From NCBI GenBank assembly GCA_016934855.1, contig JAFGSA010000001.1:1-60734 (forward strand): a stretch of DNA of 60,734 nt, in the 5' to 3' direction. Position numbers and translations under genes: made by a program. Below the pieces are notes generated by a model. It worked only from the letters and a program-made list of their open reading frames with translations. It ran no database searches and was not told the origin of the DNA. This DNA comes from Elusimicrobiota bacterium. Its GTDB lineage: Bacteria; CG03; SLGR01; JAFGSA01. Shown one piece after another: positions 51,001 through 60,000 of this stretch; positions within the stretch are counted from its first letter, which is position 1; every line of letters starts with the position of its first letter.

Positions 51001-54000
51001 AGAGGGCCCATATCACCGTTACCACGCATGACGACGGCGGGAGTTCCCGCAGGGCGCAGGACCAGTTGGAGCTCTTTCTCGGGTACTTCCTCTCTCCGGG
51101 AGATACGATAAACGTTCTGTCCGGGTTCGTGCATCCTTCACAGGGCAAGGTTATAAGAGGAAGGTTCGGCAAGGAAGACACTTTCGGCAGGTACCGCAGT
51201 TTCCAGACGACTTCGAGAAGGAATTACTTCCGCAGGCAGATAATGGAAAAAACCCAGTACTACGGCACGCTCATGCTGAGCCACAGGATAATGCCCTACG
51301 TGCTCGGACAGATCGAGGCCGCGGCTGCTGCGATGAGTGACTCCCAGCCTTCGAGAACAGTGAAGAAGGTCTTCCTCGCCAGGGACGCTGCCGCGTTCAA
51401 GGTGCTCGAAGACAGTATGAGAAAACTCGATCCGGAATACAAGCCGTCGGAATCCACTATTGTATATATGTCCAGGGATACCATGGGCGAGATATACGAG
51501 AAGACCGCACAGCTGATGAGGGCCATAAGGGATGTATACGGAGAATTTTATACGCCTGAAGAAGCCGTTACCAAGATCAGGGAAAGGCTGAATATGGATG
51601 TCACCGAAGCCCAGGTGCTTGAAATAAGAAAGGCAGTCAAGATCGACAGAGATAAACTGGAAGAGACACTGGGCAGGAAGCCGACCAAAAAAGATATGTC
51701 GGCTAAGATACTGGATGCCCTCGAAAAAGCGAAAATAAGCATAGAAGAAGGACAGCTGGACGAGCTGATAAGGATAGTCACCGAGTTCGACGAGGCGTTC
51801 TATATGGCTTTCGAGGTCCTGATGAAAAAAGACGAGGCTTTCAGAGGCAGGGTCCAGAGCATATATAAGGATTTTGTAAAAACGGTCGGAGAGGAAGTTA
51901 CCGATGAGGACGGAAGCAAGAAAAGGAAAATAACGGCCGGACAGCAGTTCCTGATAGCCGATACCTGGTCGAAGAACGGAGCACTGAGGAACTTCGTTCC
52001 GGCGATGGTCAGGTTCTTCGATAAATGGAACCTGTCCGATGACGGCAGGCTGTCGCCGAGAGAAGACGAAGTCGATACGCCGGTCGGTACTTTCACCGTG
52101 CTGCCCGATGGGCCCGAAGCCAAGTTCGTAAAGAGATTCAGCCTGGAATTCAACCCGGATAACGTCCGGATGCTGAGGGGCTGGTACGGAGAGATAGGCG
52201 TACCGCTGCCGGATAAACTCAGGGAGGACTATCCTCTTACGGAGGTTGAATTCGGCAGGATAGTAGAAGATATGTCCGTTATGATAATGAGCGATTTCTA
52301 TCCGCGCCGCGAACTCCAGAGAGGGCATCCGATAGTGCAGGACCTCGAGATGGCCACTATACGGGCATCGGGTGCGGTGAAGCAATTCGATAACCAGGTG
52401 ATGAATATAATAATCCTGCGTTCGGCCGTCGAGTTCCTTAAGGAGAGAAAAGGAGCCGACGCCCTTCATAATCCTTTCGGCGTGGAAGTCACGGTCTCCG
52501 AGGTCCTGGCCGGGTTCGATAAACATACCACCGATGAGGAAGGCGGCAGGAAGTATACCGCCGAAGAAGTGAGAGAACTCGTAAAAATGCTCAGGGAAAA
52601 GCGCGAAGAATATATACGGAGAAGGGAAGACGGTGAGAGGATAGACCCCGTGGATATCAATGAGGAACTGACAGGGCGCGGCCTGCCTGCTCTTCACTAC
52701 AAGCTCGTAACCGAGCTGTATAACGCATTCGACCTGATAAGCTCCGAGGAAGGCTGTGAACTCTATAATATCGCGGAAAGGATAATGAAACTTCCCGCTT
52801 CGCAGAGACAGCGTGAACTGGATAATCTTCTGCTGACAGCCATAACGTTCCAGTACGAGAACGTGCAGTCGCGTACGACCTCGGCCCAGGCGGCGACGCT
52901 CCTTAAGAGGGAATACTGGGGGCTTAAAGAGCACCTGGATAAGCAGATAAGGGAGGATATACTCCTGGCCGAGAACGAGAGCGGCGATAGGGTATACCCG
53001 GTACATACTTATGACCCGAACGAAAGAAAGGACGAGCCCAAGGATGAACCCAGGGAACTGACCTCCCGGGAGATAGACAGGCTGGTGGATTACCTTTCCA
53101 ATAACCCCGTTCAGATAGACCTCAACGCCGAACTTGCGAAGAGAGGATTGCCTCAGTTGAACCCGGAGATAGTAGAGAAGATACTGGATTTCCTTGATAT
53201 ATATCTTCTGAAAGGCGACCTGCAGATGATCCTGAAGGAGTTCGGGAGCAGGATAACCCATGTACAGGTAGACCTCGTAAGCGAGCTCATAGACATATTC
53301 AGCGATGACGTGATAGGGCAGAACGACCAGTTCATGGCCGCCTTCGTAAGCCATCTTACCGAGATGGTCCTGCATCTCGGGCCCAGGCAGACGGAAGTGA
53401 TGATAAGGCGTATCAGGAGGAGCAGGATGGAGGCGAGGGACAGGATACTGGATCTGGCGCGGGACGGGGAATACGGAGAAGTTTTCGTAGACGGGATGGG
53501 CAGGGATCAGACCCTGCATACCGGCGTAAGCGAGCTTATGGCGCAGATAGGTATGTCAAAAGAGACTGCCTGGGGGATAGTACACTATATCACCGAGAAC
53601 GCGCCTTCGGACCTGGGCTTCCTTGACGGTATGGCTGGAGTGACCCCGCGGATGAGGGATGCCCTGGAAAGGTACCTGGCTGCTGATTATTTCAAGGAGA
53701 TACAGAAGTTCCTGGGGCAGGTAGCGGTATACCACAGGATAAGCGTTCCCGAACATGACGTCCCGGTAGAAAGGAAAATATGGTTCTCGGGGCTATTCTC
53801 GACTTTCGACAGGACCAGGTTCGTCAACGACCCGGCGTATTTCAACCGTATCATGGCGCGCAAACGCCTGGGCGCCACGGCTAATCTCAGGTGGATAGAA
53901 TGGGTAATATCGGATATATGGGATTCTTTCCCTGAAAGGTATACGAAGGAGTTCAGGGAGAGTTCCAGGAACTTCGTGCGCGAATTCAGGGGAGCCGTAA

Positions 54001-57000
54001 ATTCCGATGACGCATACCGCAGTATACATGACCTGCTCGACGAAGGGAGGCTTCAGGAGTTCATCCCGCAGCTATACGATATGGACCTGGTCAGGCCTTT
54101 CGAGGGCCGTGAAGTGGGCGGCGGACATGAGAACAGGACCGCACTCGAACATTCGAAGAACCTTCTGGGCAACCTGCAGATACTCGAAAACGCGGTCCGC
54201 GCGCTGGATAACGGGGATTATGACGCGTTCAAAGCGGAGTTAGACGAGTTCAAAAAGAGGTCTGGTAATAAGCTCTCAGGGCTTTCCGTGGAAGAATTCT
54301 ACGTGATAGTCAACACATATAAGGATGCCGTTGGTGAAGGAAGGGACGCCGAGAAGTGGAAACCGTATTTCTGGATGATACTCTTCCTGCATGATATAGG
54401 AAAAGTAGTTTCCTGGCCGGAACACGAACTCATAGGTACGAAATTCGTTCAGATGATGCTCTTCAAGGACCTGGCGGGATTGTCCGATGAGGACAGGGAG
54501 AAGGAGTTCGCGCGCATGGGCCTGACCGCGCAGGAAAGACAGAATATACTAGACAGCATAAACGAGCTCAGTAAGGAAGACAGGAGGCTGCTCGAACTGG
54601 TACAGCTCAACCACAGCTATTATTCCAAGTCTCAGAGGCTGGGCGTCGCCCCGGCTACGGTGTTCCTGCAGGCCCTTAACGAGGTCCCGAAATCGCAGAG
54701 GAAGAGGTTCCGGGCCATGCTGGCTCTCGCTCATATAATGGATCTCAAGGCTCAGGGCAAGACCGGTCAGCTGGACACTAAATCAATAGATGATATAATG
54801 GGCCATTTCGTCGAGGGATCGTATGTGGATGCGCAGGTACAGGCCGCAACGGCCTTCATGGAAAGGACGGTCCTTCTGACTACACCGAAAGCCCAGAGAA
54901 GGTTCGAGGCAGAGGGAGCGATGGAACGGGCCTTCACCCAGGTGCTGGATTATTTCAAGGGTGTCGTATCCGACGAGGAGTTCGAAGATTTCCGTAATTA
55001 CGTATCGGAGTTCCAGATGGGAGGGCACCAGATATTCCTGAATATCAGCGACGAGACGGCCGCCAAGCTGCTGTGGATACTGTGGAGGATATCGAGGAAT
55101 ATATCCGGAAGGTTCGGCACATCTCTTCCTATGCTGAACTTCTCCGCGGAATGGACCGGTGTAACGCCCAATATACTTGCCGGGATAGGCCAGATGCTGA
55201 ATTCTAAGCTGAAAGCCTACAGCCTGGAAGACCTTAAAAACCAGTATGACGAAGAGGTTGATCCGTTCAGGAAGGCGAATTTCCTGTTAGAGATCGCCAC
55301 CAGCATCGGCCTTTCTCTGTCATATGAAAAGACGCTTAACACTCTTTCTCTCGGGCTGATAAGGGTGGCGACCACTAAAAAGACGGAGATGGACGAAAGC
55401 GTATCGAGGGCGATTTACGGGTATACGCATGTGGAGGTGGCTTTCAATGAGACTCTCGACCTTCTCGAAAGAAAAGATCCCGACAGGGGTATCGAAGCTA
55501 TAGCCCCGGTTACGGCGGAACTCCTCAGGAGCCTGGAGAAGAGGAGCCAGCTCCAGCTAGTGCTGACCAAGCGCGACATGATAGAGGAGAAGAATTCCGG
55601 TTCTTACGACAAGACCAACAGGCGGCTGGAAGTAAGGGTCAACAGAAAAGTATTCGAGAACCTTCCCGACGAAGATATCGCCTATATAATGGCCAAGCTC
55701 CTGGCAAAGGCGATACAGGACGGACTGGACAATGGTATGGATCTCTTGGATGCTTTCGGGTGCATGATAGACAGAAAGCTTTCGGAGAAAGAAAGAAGGG
55801 AAAAAGCAAGAGAGATACTGGACGAGCTGAGGAGGGAGATAGGAGATTTTGACAAGGCCGGCGCCGGCTCGGTACTCGAACAGAAGATAGCGCAGAGCCC
55901 GTATGTCAGGGAATCCAGGATGGGCGTGGAATTCAGCGAAGCCGCGGTGAAATCGGATATAAAGATAGAAGAGAGCCGGTCGGTACAGGCCAAGGATGAA
56001 TTCCAGAAGAGAAAAGAAAGAACCTATGAACCCGAGTGGGATAAAGTGATAGAATCCCTGTCCGTCATATACGGCGACAGGCCTTTCACCAGTCAGAACC
56101 CGGATTACCAGCTGACGGACGAAGACAAGAAGATAAGGGCCCGCACGATACTGCTCAACTGGTGGGGGAACCCGGAACTCATACAGAGCATCAGGAGAGA
56201 GCGCGGTGAAGCGGCCATAACGAAAGACACGCAGGACGAAGATATAAGGGAACTGCTGATGGGAAACAGGGAAATACAGACCGTAAGGGAGAAGGTTGAG
56301 GTCTTCATGGGAGGAATAGACCTCATAGAAGAGCAGAGAAGGCCAAAGGACGAGTCGGAAGAAGCAAGAGACCTGGTATTGGAAGCCCTTGCGGCGATGG
56401 CCGTAAGAACCGCCGATTATATAAAAAGGCAGAATTCTATATCGATCGATCTGCCGGGGATGGATGCCCCGGACAGGGACAAGCCCGGGAAGGAAGGGAA
56501 AACTCTAACAATCGACCAGGGAGACGTGAGAGTACTGATAACGCGCATAGGTGACGGATATTTCAGGGTGGTCCACCAGGAGTGGAAATCGGGTGCATGG
56601 GTCAGCGCCGAGACCATAAATGCCGGCGGTGAATGGGTCGAGAAGACGGAGAGCGTGATGTTCAACCAGCCTGTCACGGTCGGAGGGGCTACCGTGTGGA
56701 TGGTGAAGGATAAGAAAGGCGGCGTCAGAGCGCTTATCAGCACTGACAGGGGCGGGGTAAAGAGCAGCACGGTCTCTTACGACGGCAGGCAGGTGGGAGA
56801 ATTCACATACAGCAGCACGGACGAAGAACAGAACAGGAAAGACTGGGGCAGTTTCAATCAGGAGGATTATGCGAAGAACTTCGGTGTCCTGGTCGTGCTG
56901 ACGGCTTCAGGTCAGGCGTCCAGGTATTCCCTGGAAGAGCTTGTTAACAAAGGAAGCGCCTCGCCTTCGGGTACTTCGAACCTGGATATTACGCTGGGCG

Positions 57001-60000
57001 CCGTTGATTCCGTCAGGGGGGTATCCAAGAAAGATTTCATGAAGAAGTATAAAAAGAAAGGTGCCGAAGGAGAAGAAGATATCTGGGGCGCATATCTCGA
57101 CGCGAGCCCGCTGACATCCGGCGTTCCTCCCGTAGTCGCCGTAAGCCAGCAGCTCCTGGTACAGATACTCAAGGACCCGACGGCCGAAAACATTGAGAAG
57201 TTCGGGATCATAGACGAGCATCTGATAGACCCGGTGAAAAAAGCCCAGGTCATGCCGCCTAACGCCATAGTGATAAAGAAAGACCCGAACGACGATATAG
57301 GCGCCGCCGGAAGATCGTTCGAACAGGCCATAGAAGCCGTCAGGGAACTTGGACTCGAAGACGGCTTCAAATATTATTCTCTGGTCTTCGGCGAATACTC
57401 GACCATGGCGCAGGCCAGTATGACAAACTCCACCCTGGTTAACTTCCTAACGGGAGTGGCGGGCGAGTACTGGGTGACGCTCGGAACAAGAAAGACCAAA
57501 TTCGACAAGAAGAAAGGTATTCCGACGGAAGGCGTCTCAGGTAAAGGTAACCCGACAACGGACGAGTGCGGGAGGATGAGGGATATGACAGACTGGGCCA
57601 ACATGGCCAGGGAAAAAGCGATAATAAGGAAACTGGAAAGCCTGAGATCGGTCCTCGGTGAGAACGTGACGGACGATATAATCGAACAGCTGAATACATG
57701 CTATATGATACTCAGCTCACCTATAGATCTCTATGGTCCGTCGGACAGGATAGAAGCCGAGGAGAAGAAAGAAAAGATACTGAAAGAGATATTCACGGAT
57801 CCCATAGTCCAGGAAAAGATAGTGAAAGAAGCCATAAGGCAGGGAATGGTCGTAGATAGTACGGATTCGCTTCCTACGTTCCAGCAGGAGATGCTTCTGT
57901 TCGCTCTCGCAGAAGAAGGCGAGGCGCTGATCAATGCAAACCAGATACTCGTTGATGTCAACGCTATCGACTATCTTATTATAGAAGACCAGGTACAAGA
58001 GACCCGTAAAGTCCCGATAATAGACGTCGTCAGGGAAGCAGTCCCCGATCCGAAGACGGGTATGCGTAATATGCTAGCATGGGGAACCGCGGCAACTGCT
58101 GTAGATAAATGGAGAAGGATGCCTCCTTCGCTGAGACCCGATTATGTCGTGGGCCGCTCGAATATCACCGGCAATTCGGCCAGCAGTTTGAAGAACGTCA
58201 AGACAAACAATGCCTTCCTGGACGCGCACAGAGATGACGTTAAAGAACTCGTGAAAACCAAGATGAATACCGGAAAGGATGACAGGGAATTCGATATAGA
58301 CAGCCGCGCGGTCTTGAGTATAGTGCAGAACGGGTTCGAAATATCCGCCGAGATACTCAAGAGGGTCATAGGAAGAAAAGTAAAGATAAAAGGAAGGTCG
58401 CTTTTCAGTCTTGACAGTTCCATAGGGAGCACCGCAAAAGATGCTGCAGGGGTAAGAATAACCAATTCCTCCATAGTCAGAAGCAGGGTGGAAGACGGGG
58501 CAGAGTTCGACAACAATTCGCTCATCGAACGTTCTTATGTCGGCGGCGGGAAATACAATGGTGTGTATTTTATAGGCACCGTGATACCTGAAGGCAGGAG
58601 GATAGAAAGGGATATGGACGTACAGGATGTCATGGAGGAAGAGAAAGCGCTTGCCGAGCTCCTGATGAAGGACAGCGCGGCTGATGCCGTCACCAGGATC
58701 GTGGCGGAACTTGCGGATGAGTCTATGGGTCTTACCCCGAAGGGGAGACTGATGAGGATCGGCGCCGCCCTTTATTACCTGACGCGGATAGAGAACGGGA
58801 ATATCAGACTGACGGAAATACTGAGGAACCTGAAAGAAGAAGAAGCCGAAATGTTCGAGCAGATAGTCAAAGAACTGTCTGTAGTCATCCATTTTGTCCA
58901 GCAGTCTACTTTCGTGGATGGTACCAGGGAGATAGACAATGATTGCCTGGTGCTCGCCAGTTTTATATCAAATGTGGATCTGAAAGGAAATACAATACTC
59001 ATTAATTCATATATATCCGGTGCGGAAATACATGATCTTGTATTGACCGACACGGTAATACCTGAAGGCCGCGCGGTTTCGAAAAACCAGCATGGATTCA
59101 TGCAGCAGGAGATAGACCTTGCCGAAGAGCTGTACCGCCTGGATCCGGCCGATGCTTATGACAGGCTGAAGGAAGAGCTGGGAATGGTAGAGGGAGCCGA
59201 TATAGAAAAAGGCTTGTCGGAGAAAGGACGCTATATGAGGGTGGCTGTGGCGCTTAATATAATGCAGAACAGGGACGGCCGCGGCCAGGAAAGATGGAAG
59301 AGGTTCCTTAATCAGCTAGTTAAGGACAATATGTATGTTTACTCCGGTCTGTACAGGGAGATAACGTATATAACGATGGTATTTAACCCGACTCCCGAAG
59401 AAGAAGAGATACCCGTCGAAGCTGATTCCACGAAAGAGATGTCAGAGAGGCTCAAGAGCATAGGAGAGGGTAAGAAAGCCAAGTCCTACGGGAGCCGTTA
59501 TGTAGACCAGGAGCACAGGACGTCGGAGCTGGAAGAAGACAAGGATGAAAAATATAAGACGAAAAAGACTTCCTACAAGGGCTTGCCGTATATACACGGG
59601 GGTATACAATTCTCCAGGAACGACCTGGTTTTCATGCTGCGCGGCCACGTGAACAACCTTCTGTCGCTTTTCGGAAACGATACGCGCAAGGGATACGGCA
59701 TAGACCAGATAAGGCTTGAGGGCACGATAAAGATGGATGCGGAAGCCCATGTCGCGAACAGCACTTACCTGGAGGATATGACCCTGGAAGGGTATACGCA
59801 TTTCGGCAAAGGCTGGGGTGCGAGAGGGTCTGTCGTAAGGGATACGGTTATAGAAGACCACGCACTGAAAGATCCCGCTCCCACGTTCAGGGTGTATTCG
59901 CCGGCGCTAAACCGCGGCAGAATGGATTCTATGACGTCCATGGTGTACTGCAGGTTCGACGGGAGCTATGTAGGCGTGGATTCCGGGGAGGAATACGGCA

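Noticed and set aside
51138..53519. 793-codon minus-strand open frame as a gene
   Set aside because: It is the exact antisense register of the continuous sense frame, gives a Tyr/His/Pro/Arg-rich composition with no recognisable motif, and exists only because TTA, CTA and TCA are rare in the sense codons.
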